NCBI GenBank assembly: GCA_034178965.1 | Contig: JAXFQM010000105.1 | Coordinates: 1-11,453, forward strand | DNA from: Colimorpha sp034178965 | GTDB lineage: Bacteria > Bacteroidota > Bacteroidia > Bacteroidales > P3 | Length of the DNA: 11,453 nucleotides | Direction: 5' to 3' | Part shown: piece by piece, positions 1-7,653 of the stretch | Position numbering within the stretch: position 1 is the first letter of the stretch | How the letters are laid out: each line of letters begins with the position of its first letter | Made by a program: the position numbers and the translations under genes | The notes under the pieces: model-generated | What the model saw: the letters and a program-made list of their open reading frames with translations, nothing else | What the model was told of the DNA's origin: nothing | Database searches by the model: none

Positions 1-254
1 ATGTATACCAGCGTGTCGCCGGCCTTCACCTTCTGCCCCTCCTCCACATATATGTCCACGATGCGGCCCGGCACCTTGCCGCTGACGCGGTATTCGGCCG
101 CGAACACCTCGCCGGAAAGCGTTTCGGGCTCGGGACGCAGCGACACGATGCCTATCAGCCCCACCACCACGATGACGCCCACCACCACGGTTAGGCCTAT
201 CCACACGCTGCGCCTGCCTTGGCGCTGCAGTTCTTCCATGTTTTCGGTTTTCAT
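1..254 (-). CDS. HlyD-family periplasmic adaptor (membrane fusion protein), N-terminal part only
   Basis: This is the first 84 codons of a gene running off the left edge of the window. The translation starts MKTENMEELQRQG, has one hydrophobic segment at about residues 17-39 (rich in V, I and G), and continues into the start of a biotinyl/lipoyl-like hairpin. That part includes VSGKVPGRI and the turn YVEEGQKVKAGDTL, which is typical of HlyD/EmrA/MacA-type adaptors. Such proteins sit in the inner membrane and periplasm and join an inner-membrane pump to a TolC channel. The gene lies 135 bp downstream of a TolC-family gene on the same strand, so the two probably form one export operon, likely followed outside the window by a transporter (ABC-2 permease or MFS type; which one cannot be told). 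Start chosen at the first ATG; no Shine-Dalgarno is visible, as usual in Bacteroidota. Confidence 0.88.
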   Translation of the reverse strand, partial: MKTENMEELQRQGRRSVWIGLTVVVGVIVVVGLIGIVSLRPEPETLSGEVFAAEYRVSGKVPGRIVDIYVEEGQKVKAGDTLVY

Positions 255-262
255 AGTTTTTT

Positions 263-297
263 TCTGTATGCTTTGTTCTTAAACTCTGTATGCTTTG
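263..297. repeat. 13-bp direct repeat spaced 22 bp, before the adaptor gene
   Basis: The sequence TCTGTATGCTTTG occurs at 263-275 and again at 285-297, inside imperfect 22-bp units. It lies immediately upstream of the adaptor start codon (254, minus strand), so it falls in the intercistronic leader between the channel and adaptor genes. It could be a regulatory or mRNA-processing element or a small duplication. Only the repetition itself is seen. Confidence 0.6.
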
Positions 298-360
298 CTT
301 TTAACTAAAAAATCATCGGGGACGGCCATGCCTTGCCTTGCTTTTCTCCGTTCCAACAAC

Positions 361-374
361 GGCGGGGGGCCGCC
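361..374 (-). other. GC-rich hairpin between channel and adaptor genes
   Basis: GGCGG, four G, CCGCC form a perfect 5-bp GC stem with a 4-nt loop just after the channel-gene stop codon, read on the minus strand. No T-tract follows directly; the nearest T-run in transcript direction is about 45 nt further on. It is therefore not a convincing terminator. It could damp transcription or protect the 3' end of the upstream cistron. Confidence 0.3.
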
Positions 375-389
375 TTGAGGAGGGGGGCA

Positions 390-1901
390 TTACAGCACGG
401 ACCTTTTCCTTCCCATGGCGCGGTCGAGGTAGAGGCGCCCCATGCGCATCTCAATGTCTGCGTCCAATATCTCCCCCTTGGCTTGTAGCCAGGCGGTCTG
501 CGCCGCCATCAGCTCGGTGCTGCTGACCACGCCCGCCTCGAAGCTCTGAGTGGCCAGCGCCAAGTTTTCCTCCGCGTTCAGCAGGTTCGTCTGCGCCTGC
601 ACGTACTTGCGGTTCGCCACCTCCAGATCGGAGCGCAACTTGTTCACCTGCAACTGCACCTTCTCCTCCATCTCCTCCCTTTGCAGATGCACTGCGGCGG
701 CCTGGTGCTTGGCGGCTCTGTAGCCGTAGAAGGCGCCAGGGTGCGCCAGCGGTATGTTCACCGCCACGCCAACCGCCAGGGTTCCGCCGAACTTGTCTTG
801 GTAGCCATTGAAGAAGTTGGGCTTCGAAGTGAGGTAGCTGCCCGTGACCACCACGTTGGGCAGCAGGGCGCTGCGCGCCAGCATCACGCTGGCTTGCGCC
901 AGGGTGTCGGCGCAAGCCAGCATGCGCAATTCATCGCGGTTGCGTACCACCTCGCCCATGTCTACGTTCTCCGGCGCGGGGCACTGCACCAGCGCGGTCT
1001 CCTCCACCACCTCGTAGTCGCCGTACATGTCCACGCCGATGGACTGGAACAGCAGCATCTTGGCCAGCTCGTATCCGCCAGTGGCCTTGGTGAGTGCCAT
1101 CTGCGCCTCGTTCAACTTCACGCGCACCTTGGTGGCATCTGCCTGGGTGGCCACGTCGGCCGCCACCATAAGTTGCACGTTGCTGTCCAAATGCTCAAGC
1201 AGGCGGCAATATTGTTGCGCCAGGTCTTTCTTGTGCTTCACGCTGACAACCTGCCAGTAGGCCTTATCGACCTCCGCCAGTTTGTCTTGCTGCGACTTGG
1301 TATAGTTCAGTTCGGCCATGCCGTAGGCCATGCGGGCAGCTTTATTCATAGCGCGCAACTTGCCGCCGAGGTAGACGGGCTGCGTCACAGTGAGGGCACC
1401 TCCGCAAAGGTGCTGGAAGTCCATGTCGAGGGCGTCCACTATGCTCTGTCCCTGCGCGTTGAGGGTGCCCACCAAGCCACTGCCCAAGGGAGACAGCAGG
1501 CTGGCCCATTGCGCGGCGCTGACGCCGGGAAAGAGGGAGCCTAAAAGGGCACCTAAGGAACTGTTGCCGATCATTTGGTTCATGGCCTCGTTGCCCAGGT
1601 TGCCCAGGCTGCGCTGCTGCTCGTCGCTCAGCAACTGGAGGTTGTTGTGCTGCCAATGGTAGGCACCGTTCACGCTGGCGCGGGGGAAGAACTCGGCCAC
1701 GCTCATGCGCTCCATGTCCTTGGCAGCAAGCATGGTCTCTTCACTGCTTTTCAACGCCTTGTTGCCTTGCAGCGCCAATCGGTGGCAGTCGTCGAGGGTG
1801 AGATACCGCGCCGCGGTAGTCCCCTCTTGGGCGGCTGCGGGCAAAAAAGCCGCCAGCAACAACGCCACAATCGTTCTTTTCATTCTGTCTTTCAGTTTCA
1901 T
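390..1901 (-). CDS. TolC-family outer membrane efflux channel
   Basis: The 503-residue product matches TolC/OprM-type channels, which form a trimeric outer-membrane barrel with a long periplasmic helical tunnel and pass substrates from an adaptor-pump complex to the outside. The N-terminus carries a signal peptide whose hydrophobic core is IVALLLAAF, with likely cleavage after PAAA (about residue 24). YLTLDDCHRLALQGN at 33-47 is the usual start of the first efflux repeat, and QPVYLGGKL at 174-182 is the typical second strand of that repeat. The second repeat begins near ALLPNVVVTGSY and ends with long helices rich in Q, E and A. A Gly/Ser/Leu-rich stretch at about 87-166 separates the two strands of the first repeat, where an extracellular loop is expected. 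An alternative start at Met7 (1883) would give a more standard signal peptide. The adaptor gene follows downstream. Confidence 0.93.
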   Translation of the reverse strand: MKLKDRMKRTIVALLLAAFLPAAAQEGTTAARYLTLDDCHRLALQGNKALKSSEETMLAAKDMERMSVAEFFPRASVNGAYHWQHNNLQLLSDEQQRSLGNLGNEAMNQMIGNSSLGALLGSLFPGVSAAQWASLLSPLGSGLVGTLNAQGQSIVDALDMDFQHLCGGALTVTQPVYLGGKLRAMNKAARMAYGMAELNYTKSQQDKLAEVDKAYWQVVSVKHKKDLAQQYCRLLEHLDSNVQLMVAADVATQADATKVRVKLNEAQMALTKATGGYELAKMLLFQSIGVDMYGDYEVVEETALVQCPAPENVDMGEVVRNRDELRMLACADTLAQASVMLARSALLPNVVVTGSYLTSKPNFFNGYQDKFGGTLAVGVAVNIPLAHPGAFYGYRAAKHQAAAVHLQREEMEEKVQLQVNKLRSDLEVANRKYVQAQTNLLNAEENLALATQSFEAGVVSSTELMAAQTAWLQAKGEILDADIEMRMGRLYLDRAMGRKRSVL

Positions 1902-1933
1902 ATAGCGAATGGACTTTCTGTTTTTTCAATTTG

Positions 1934-1966
1934 CAAAATTACTAACTTTTAGCGACATAACACCAA
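1934..1966 (-). promoter_or_regulatory. Probable Bacteroides-type promoter for the channel gene
   Basis: On the minus strand TAATTTTG (1941-1934) fits the -7 consensus TAnnTTTG exactly. A TTGG (1966-1963), one mismatch from the -33 consensus TTTG, lies 21 bp upstream. Transcription would start near 1928, giving a leader of about 27 nt to the ATG at 1901 or 45 nt to the alternative ATG at 1883. The -7 match is exact but the -33 is weak. Confidence 0.5.
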
Positions 1967-2175
1967 GGAAAGTATCCCCAAAAGGGGAAAAAACGCCCCG
2001 AAACGCTATTTTCGCCTCCGAACGACACTTGCAGCCGCGAAGAAGAAACAGGGCAGGTAAGCCGCTCTTCCCCAAAGCGTAGGCTGCCGAGGGGGCGGGC
2101 AGAGGAGTACGCACTTTTTTTGCCCCACGGCACAATATCGCCGCTTTTTTCACGTTATATACTAAAGAATTTATG

Positions 2176-2198
2176 AACGGCCAACGAAACGGCCAACG
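2176..2198 (+). repeat. Tandem 12-bp repeat (two units) upstream of aspS
   Basis: AACGGCCAACG occurs at 2176-2186 and 2188-2198, a 12-bp tandem duplication about 35 bp before the aspS start codon. It may lie in the 5' untranslated region or the promoter and could be a protein-binding site. No function can be read from the sequence. Confidence 0.6.
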
Positions 2199-2232
2199 CA
2201 AAACAATGCTTTGTATAAACAATTGATACATC

Positions 2233-3987
2233 ATGTATAGAACACACACTTGTGGCGAACTGACCCTCAAAAACGCGGGCCAGCGGACAACCTTGGCGGG
2301 CTGGGTGCAACGCAGCCGCGACCTGGGCGGGATGACCTTCGTGGACCTGCGCGACCGCTATGGCGTTACGCAACTGGCCTTCAACATGGAAACGAACGCC
2401 GAACTGTGCGAAAAGGCGCGCAGGTTGGGACGCGAATACGTGGTGCAGGCGACTGGAACGGTGATAGAACGCAGCAGCAAGAATCCCAAAATGCACACCG
2501 GAGAAATAGAAATAGAGGTGAGCGAACTGAACGTGCTGAACGAAAGCAAGACGCCCCCCTTCACCATAGAGGACGAAAGCGACGGCGGCGACGACCTGCG
2601 CATGAAATACCGCTACCTGGACCTGCGAAGAACCCCCGTGCGAGACAACCTCGTGATGCGGCACCAAATGGCGCAATTGATACGCAACTATCTGAGCAAC
2701 ATGGGATTTTTGGAGATAGAGACCCCATTCCTCATCAAAAGTACCCCCGAGGGGGCGCGCGACTTCGTGGTGCCCTCCAGGATGAACCCCGGCGAATTCT
2801 ACGCCCTGCCGCAAAGCCCCCAGCAATACAAACAACTGCTGATGGTGGCGGGGTTCGACAGATACATGCAGATTGTGCGCTGTTTCCGCGACGAGGACCT
2901 GCGAGCCGATAGGCAGCCCGAATTTACGCAGATAGACTGCGAAATGAGTTTCGTGCACCAGGAAGACGTACTGCAAACCTTCGAGGGATTGGCAAAACAC
3001 CTCATACGCGAAATGAAAGGCGTCAACTTCGAAAAACCCTTCCCCCGCATGACGTGGCACGACGCAATGCGCCTATACGGCAGCGACAAGCCCGACCTGC
3101 GTTTCGGCATGCAGTTCGTGGAACTGAACGAGATGGCCAAGGGACACGGCTTCGAACCGTTCGAACACGCCGAATTGGTGGTGGGCATCTGCGCACAAGG
3201 CTGCGCCAGTTATAGCCGCAAACAATTGGACGCACTGACGGACTTCGTGAAGAGGCCCCAAGTGGGGGCGGACGGACTGGTATACGTGAAGTACAACAGC
3301 GACGGCACTTTCAAGAGCAGCGTGGACAAACACTTCGACTACGAGGCATTGAAAACGCTGGCGGAACAATTCGGCGCACGGCCGGGAGACCTGATGCTCA
3401 TTCTCTGCGGCACCACCGCCAAGACGCGCTCCAGCCTCGCTAGCCTGCGACTGCACATGGGCAACCTGCTGGGACTGCGAGACCCGCAAAAAATATGCCC
3501 CCTATGGGTGACGGACTTCCCCCTGCTGGAATGGGACGAAGACACGCAACGATACTACGCCATGCACCACCCCTTCACTGCCCCCAAGCCCGAGGACGAG
3601 GCGCTGCTGGACGACCCACAACGCTGGGGAGATATCCGAGCCAACGCATACGACATCGTGATGAACGGCACCGAAGTGGGGGGAGGAAGCATACGCATTC
3701 ACGACAGGAACCTGCAAAACAAGATGTTCCGAGCCCTGGGATTTTCGGACGAGCAGGCTATCCAGCAATTCGGTTTCCTTATGGACGCCTTCTCCTACGG
3801 TGCCCCACCGCACGCCGGGCTGGCTTTCGGTTTCGATAGGCTCTGCTCCATATTCGCCGGCGCCGACAGCATACGCGACTTCATCGCCTTCCCAAAGAAC
3901 AACGCCGGACGCGACACCATGAGCGCCAGCCCAAGCCCCATTTCGCAAGAACAACTGGACGAACTGAACATACAAGTGAAAGCTTAA
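2233..3987 (+). CDS. aspS: Aspartate--tRNA ligase (bacterial type)
   Basis: The 584-residue product is a full-length class II aspartyl-tRNA synthetase, the cytoplasmic enzyme that activates aspartate with ATP and charges tRNA-Asp. The N-terminal OB-fold anticodon-binding domain covers about 1-105 (GWVQRSRDLGG). RYLDLRR (127-133) and FLEIETPFLIKSTPEGARDF follow (motif 1 region). Motif 2 is RCFRDEDLRADRQPEFTQID (216-235). The bacterial insertion (GAD) domain is about 270-420, then EVGGGSIRIHDR, and motif 3 is GLAFGFDR (529-536). Leu31 and Lys83 are the residues reported in discriminating AspRS (His31/Gly83 in the non-discriminating Pseudomonas enzyme), so it probably charges only tRNA-Asp. An in-frame TGA nine bases upstream fixes the ATG. 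It is the first gene of a cluster with a nitroreductase 12 bp downstream. Confidence 0.98.
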   Translation: MYRTHTCGELTLKNAGQRTTLAGWVQRSRDLGGMTFVDLRDRYGVTQLAFNMETNAELCEKARRLGREYVVQATGTVIERSSKNPKMHTGEIEIEVSELNVLNESKTPPFTIEDESDGGDDLRMKYRYLDLRRTPVRDNLVMRHQMAQLIRNYLSNMGFLEIETPFLIKSTPEGARDFVVPSRMNPGEFYALPQSPQQYKQLLMVAGFDRYMQIVRCFRDEDLRADRQPEFTQIDCEMSFVHQEDVLQTFEGLAKHLIREMKGVNFEKPFPRMTWHDAMRLYGSDKPDLRFGMQFVELNEMAKGHGFEPFEHAELVVGICAQGCASYSRKQLDALTDFVKRPQVGADGLVYVKYNSDGTFKSSVDKHFDYEALKTLAEQFGARPGDLMLILCGTTAKTRSSLASLRLHMGNLLGLRDPQKICPLWVTDFPLLEWDEDTQRYYAMHHPFTAPKPEDEALLDDPQRWGDIRANAYDIVMNGTEVGGGSIRIHDRNLQNKMFRALGFSDEQAIQQFGFLMDAFSYGAPPHAGLAFGFDRLCSIFAGADSIRDFIAFPKNNAGRDTMSASPSPISQEQLDELNIQVKA

Positions 3988-3999
3988 AACGGCAACGCA

Positions 4000-4641
4000 A
4001 TGGCCGACAACTATTTGGAAAAGAGATACGACGAGGTGTTCGGTAACGCGCACACGAAAACGAAGAAAGTAGGCCCCACGCTGGACGAACTGATGACAAG
4101 GAACCGCAGCTGCAGGGGATACAACAAAAACTTCGTGGTGACGGAGCAAATGTTGCGCAAATTGGTGGAAGCCACCACCAAGGCCCCCTCGGCAAGAAAC
4201 CAGCAGGCGCTTCGATACAGGCTCGTGACACGGGGCGCCGAGGCCAACGCCGTGCTGGCACTCTGCAAGATGGGAGGCGCGCTGCCACAACTGAACCTGC
4301 CGCTCAAAGGCACCGAACCGGAAGCCTTCATCGTGGTCTGCGGCGCGGTGGAACCCAGTCCTATGCTTTACATTGACCTGGGAATAGCGGCGTTGAGCAT
4401 GCTGCTAAAGGCAACGGAAACGGGATTGAACGGGTTAATTATTGAAGCCTTCGACCACGCCGCGGTGAAGATGGCACTGAACCTGCCGCTGGAACCCCTC
4501 ATGGTGATAGCCATAGGCAAAAGCGCCGAAAAACACAAACTGGTGCCCGCGAAACAAGGTGACGACCTAAAATACTACCGCGACGAGGAGGGTACGCACT
4601 GCGTGCCCAAACTGAAAGCGGACGACCTTATTTTGAAATAG
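4000..4641 (+). CDS. Nitroreductase-family flavoprotein
   Basis: The 213-residue product looks like a nitroreductase-family oxidoreductase. These are usually FMN-binding homodimers that take electrons from NAD(P)H to reduce nitroaromatics, quinones or related substrates; the true substrate is unknown here. RNRSCRGY (34-41) matches the N-terminal phosphate-binding RRSxRxY motif. APSARNQQ (62-69) matches the conserved APSGxNxQP region. DLGIAALSMLLKATETGLNG (126-145) is the family's conserved helix and following turn. Its length suits the family. It starts 12 bp after aspS and 26 bp before ftsE, so it is probably cotranscribed with both. The link with aspS does not suggest a shared pathway. Confidence 0.9.
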   Translation: MADNYLEKRYDEVFGNAHTKTKKVGPTLDELMTRNRSCRGYNKNFVVTEQMLRKLVEATTKAPSARNQQALRYRLVTRGAEANAVLALCKMGGALPQLNLPLKGTEPEAFIVVCGAVEPSPMLYIDLGIAALSMLLKATETGLNGLIIEAFDHAAVKMALNLPLEPLMVIAIGKSAEKHKLVPAKQGDDLKYYRDEEGTHCVPKLKADDLILK

Positions 4642-4667
4642 AATCAAAAACGACGACCCCACTGGCT

Positions 4668-5366
<699 letters not shown>

Positions 5367-5369
<3 letters not shown>

Positions 5370-5425
5370 CCCCCGCCTTGGCGCGCCGCCACGCGCGACG
5401 AGGCGGGTCACCATATTTCTTTTTT
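5367..5425 (+). terminator. Rho-independent-type terminator after ftsE
   Basis: The left arm TGACCCCCGCCT (5367-5378) starts with the ftsE stop codon and pairs with AGGCGGGTCA (5401-5410), leaving a two-base C bulge. A second stem, GCGCG (5381-5385) with CGCGC (5392-5396), sits inside the loop. A T-run (5420-5425) follows after about nine bases. The hairpin is strong but the T-tract is slightly displaced. It would separate the aspS cluster from the OmpA-like gene. Confidence 0.7.
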
Positions 5426-5446
5426 GCCCGCCAAAAAGACATTATG

Positions 5447-5533
5447 CCACCGTGAACACAATAATAACATAATAACACCATAAAACATTATAACATAATA
5501 TCATACCACCGTAAACATAATAATAACATAATA
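5447..5533. repeat. AT-rich tandem repeat, three imperfect units of about 29 bp
   Basis: The 28-nt segments at 5447-5474 and 5506-5533 are identical at 26 positions, each beginning CCACCGT and ending AATAATAACATAATA. A shorter, more diverged copy lies between them (about 5476-5500, starting CACCATAAAACATTA). The period is about 29-30 bp, so this is a three-unit tandem array in the spacer before the OmpA-like gene. It is strikingly AT-rich against its GC-rich surroundings and ends 18 bp before the start codon. It may contribute to the promoter or untranslated leader. I found no full TAnnTTTG match; the nearest is TATTATTTG (5532-5540), one base too long. Confidence 0.75.
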
Positions 5534-5551
5534 TTATTTGTTAACACAACG

Positions 5552-6484
5552 ATGAACAAGAAAATTTTGACGATAACCCTGCTGGCCCTGACGCTGCCTG
5601 GGCTTGCCTTGGCGCAAGGCGGCGCCAAGAGCCGCGAGCGCAAGGAGACCAGCCCATTCCTCGAAGGCAGACACAAGGTGCGCCGAACGGACTACGACAG
5701 CATTTGGAAATTCACCACCTTCGGCACCAAAGAAAAATACTACTGCAACTTCGACTACACGCAGTTCGCCTCCCTCGCGGAGCAACGCTCCCCTAACTAC
5801 GGCAACTTTGAACCAGTGATGAACTTCCTGAACCGCAGCACGCGCACACCCATGCGCATCTGTGCCATCTACGCCGTCAACCCGAACATCGGCGACGCGG
5901 CGAAGAAAAACAGCCTGAAGGAACTGGCGAAAGAAGAGGCCCTGCAAAGCCTGCAAGCCCTGCAAAAAAGCATGAAGGACAGGCAAATGAAAAACAAACT
6001 ACAACTCTTCACCGCTGAAGTGGACTATCGCTATTGGCAGGGAGCAGACTACTTTGCCAACGAGCAGCCAACAGACCCCCTCGTGAAGGTGGGACTTATC
6101 CTCTTCTTCGGAACGAAAAAGATAGACCTCTTCCCTAATGCGGCCGACACGGCGCGCACCTTCAACAACGTCAAGTTCTTCCCCAACGATGCCACTGTGG
6201 TGGAAAGTTACGAGAGCCTCATGGACGAATTAGCTGCCTACCTCAAGGGCAACGACCGATACGAGGTGCTGTTGACGGGATACACCGACAACCAAGGCAC
6301 CGCAGCCTACTGCGAAGGGCTCAGCCGACAGCGCGCCACCGAGGTGAAGAAGAAACTGATTCTGCGCGGCATCCCCGAACACCGCATAGAGGTGGAGGCC
6401 AAGGGCAGCGCGAACCCCATCGGCGACAACGACACCTACGAGGGGAGAATCGCCAACAACAGGGTGACCATCCAAATACAATAG
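5552..6484 (+). CDS. Secreted OmpA-like peptidoglycan-binding protein
   Basis: The 310-residue product has a signal peptide (MNKKILTITLLALTLPG, likely cleaved after ALA near residue 21), so it is exported to the periplasm or outer membrane. The C-terminal third, about 205-310, is an OmpA-like domain of the kind that binds peptidoglycan: NVKFFPND, the core TGYTDNQG (242-249), LSRQRATEV (257-265), RGIPEHRIEVEAKG and GRIANNRVTIQI at the end. Asp246 and Arg261, spaced as the two diaminopimelate-binding residues in Acinetobacter OmpA, are both present. The middle (about 25-200) does not look like the eight-strand OmpA barrel and I do not recognise it; it has a Lys/Leu/Gln-rich, probably helical stretch at 118-150. 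No lipobox Cys is seen after the signal peptide. Its role is probably envelope anchoring. Confidence 0.88.
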   Translation: MNKKILTITLLALTLPGLALAQGGAKSRERKETSPFLEGRHKVRRTDYDSIWKFTTFGTKEKYYCNFDYTQFASLAEQRSPNYGNFEPVMNFLNRSTRTPMRICAIYAVNPNIGDAAKKNSLKELAKEEALQSLQALQKSMKDRQMKNKLQLFTAEVDYRYWQGADYFANEQPTDPLVKVGLILFFGTKKIDLFPNAADTARTFNNVKFFPNDATVVESYESLMDELAAYLKGNDRYEVLLTGYTDNQGTAAYCEGLSRQRATEVKKKLILRGIPEHRIEVEAKGSANPIGDNDTYEGRIANNRVTIQIQ

Positions 6485-6520
6485 CACACCCTTGCCAACA
6501 AAGGCAGGAGCACAAGCCCC

Positions 6521-6538
6521 TTTGCCCGCAATGGCAAA
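6521..6538 (+). promoter_or_regulatory. Short inverted repeat before the GTG-start acyltransferase gene
   Basis: TTTGCC and GGCAAA (6521-6526 and 6533-6538) form a perfect 6-bp stem around a 6-nt loop, 18 bases before the GTG start. A smaller TGCC/GGCA pair lies about 30 bp upstream (6493-6505). No T-tract follows. It may affect translation of the next gene; function is not shown. Confidence 0.3.
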
Positions 6539-6556
6539 AGACAAGATGACGCGGCA

Positions 6557-7546
6557 GTGAGCAACAAGGAGACATACAAGGCCTTGTGCGAGGCAGCGGG
6601 CGACGACATCCCGCTGTTTCTGCAATATTGGTGGCTGGACGCCGCCTGCGGAGACAAAACCTGGGATGTGCTGCTAACCCGGAAAGGGGATGCTGTGACC
6701 GCCGCCATGCCCTGCCTGCTACGCAAAAAACTGGGCATGCGCTATGTGCTACAGCCGCAACTGACGCCCTACTGCGGACCCGTCTTCTTCTACCCACAGG
6801 GAATGAGGGCAGAACGAAAGGCACGCTTCGAGCACGCCGCCGCAAAGGCGCTGGCGGACCAACTGAAGGAGATGAGACTGGACTACTTTCAGCAAAACTT
6901 CGCCCCCTCGGTGACGGACTGGCTGCCTTTCTTTTGGGCCGGCTATCGGCAAACCACGCGTTACACCTACGTCATCCCCGACATCGGCGACCCCGACAAG
7001 GCCTTCGCCGCTTTCGACCCCGACATGAGGCAAAAGAAGATACTACGGCTGCTCCCGAGGGTGAGCCTCACAGAAGGCACCACGCCCGAGCAACTGGCCG
7101 CCTGGCACGAACACTATTGGCGCTCCAAGGGGCAGAGGGACGTGCTGCCACAAAGGCTTATGGCTCGAGTGGCCCACGCCGCCATCGCACGCGGCAATGG
7201 CGCCATTCTCACCCTTTCCGACGACGACGGGACGCCGCTCGTGAGCCGTTTCGTGGCCTATGATAGCCGCTGCGCACACAGCATGTTCTCGGCGCAAAAC
7301 CCCAACCGACGCGTGCCCAACGCCGCCGACGCGCTGGTATGGCTCACGCTACTGCGGATGAGCGGCCTCACGCGCGCCTACGACTTCGAGGGAGGCATGC
7401 AGCAGAGCATCGAGCACTACTACCGCTCGTTCGGAGCCACACAAGTGCCCTACCACGCGCTGGAGAAATGCAACAACCCGCTCTTCCGCCTGGCGCTCAA
7501 ACTGAAAGGGCGACAAAGACCCGCTCCACGCGGCGAGACGCCGTGA
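6557..7546 (+). CDS. FemAB/GNAT-like acyltransferase
   Basis: The 329-residue cytoplasmic protein resembles the FemAB/BioF2-type branch of the GNAT superfamily, which transfers acyl or aminoacyl groups. Supporting segments are PLFLQYWWLDA (19-29), the proline-rich core LQPQLTPYCGPVF (65-77), YFQQNFAPSVTDWLPF, and the C-terminal FEGGMQQSIEHYYRSFGA, where the family often has FEGS...FYxxFG. The substrate cannot be told. The start is a GTG: the frame is open back to the previous stop at 6484 but has no ATG before residue 50, which would cut into conserved sequence. A nine-codon ATG frame at 6531-6560 ends with a TGA overlapping this GTG, so translation may be coupled. It lies 72 bp after the OmpA-like gene and 107 bp before a methyltransferase. 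Confidence 0.75.
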   Translation: MSNKETYKALCEAAGDDIPLFLQYWWLDAACGDKTWDVLLTRKGDAVTAAMPCLLRKKLGMRYVLQPQLTPYCGPVFFYPQGMRAERKARFEHAAAKALADQLKEMRLDYFQQNFAPSVTDWLPFFWAGYRQTTRYTYVIPDIGDPDKAFAAFDPDMRQKKILRLLPRVSLTEGTTPEQLAAWHEHYWRSKGQRDVLPQRLMARVAHAAIARGNGAILTLSDDDGTPLVSRFVAYDSRCAHSMFSAQNPNRRVPNAADALVWLTLLRMSGLTRAYDFEGGMQQSIEHYYRSFGATQVPYHALEKCNNPLFRLALKLKGRQRPAPRGETP

Positions 7547-7653
7547 CCCCCGCCCGACGGCAAATCGGAGCCTACGGCGGAGATGCCCAAACAGCCCCGT
7601 GAAACCATAATACTTCCCCAAAAACACTCCCCTGACAGCACGCATACGACAAC

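Larger units (their letters stand above)
1902..2232. other. Divergent intergenic spacer between channel gene and aspS
   Basis: These 331 bp separate the minus-strand channel gene from plus-strand aspS. The left end is AT-rich and holds a likely promoter for the channel gene. The middle contains an inverted repeat TCCCC-AAAA-GGGGA (1975-1988) and GC-rich sequence with no credible gene; the minus-strand reading frame through it has no recognisable protein features. The right part has T-runs (2115-2121 and 2145-2150), the sequence TATACT (2158-2163), and a two-unit tandem repeat before aspS. I could not find a clear Bacteroides-type promoter for aspS. Confidence 0.7.

Noticed and set aside
681..1544. 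Long plus-strand open frame of 287 codons antisense to the channel gene
   Set aside because: It is His/Gln/Leu-rich with no domain, and is the mirror of a strongly supported TolC-family gene; GC-rich codon use keeps antisense frames open.
1975..1988. TCCCC-AAAA-GGGGA inverted repeat
   Set aside because: A 5-bp stem followed by A-run rather than T-run on the plus strand; too short and without context to call an operator or terminator.
2084..2121. CTGCC/GGCAG hairpin followed by a T-run, resembling a terminator
   Set aside because: The stem is only 5 bp, the T-run is about 12 bases away, and no plus-strand gene lies upstream to terminate.
1926..2270. Minus-strand open frame of 114 codons in the divergent spacer
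   Set aside because: It overlaps the aspS start and the channel promoter, and its Cys/Arg-rich sequence shows no domain or signal peptide.
2155..3060. Minus-strand open frame of 301 codons over the start of aspS
   Set aside because: It lies antisense to conserved aspS motifs and its translation has no recognisable features.
3502..4290. Minus-strand open frame of 262 codons across the aspS-nitroreductase junction
   Set aside because: Val/His-rich composition and full overlap with two well-supported genes on the other strand.
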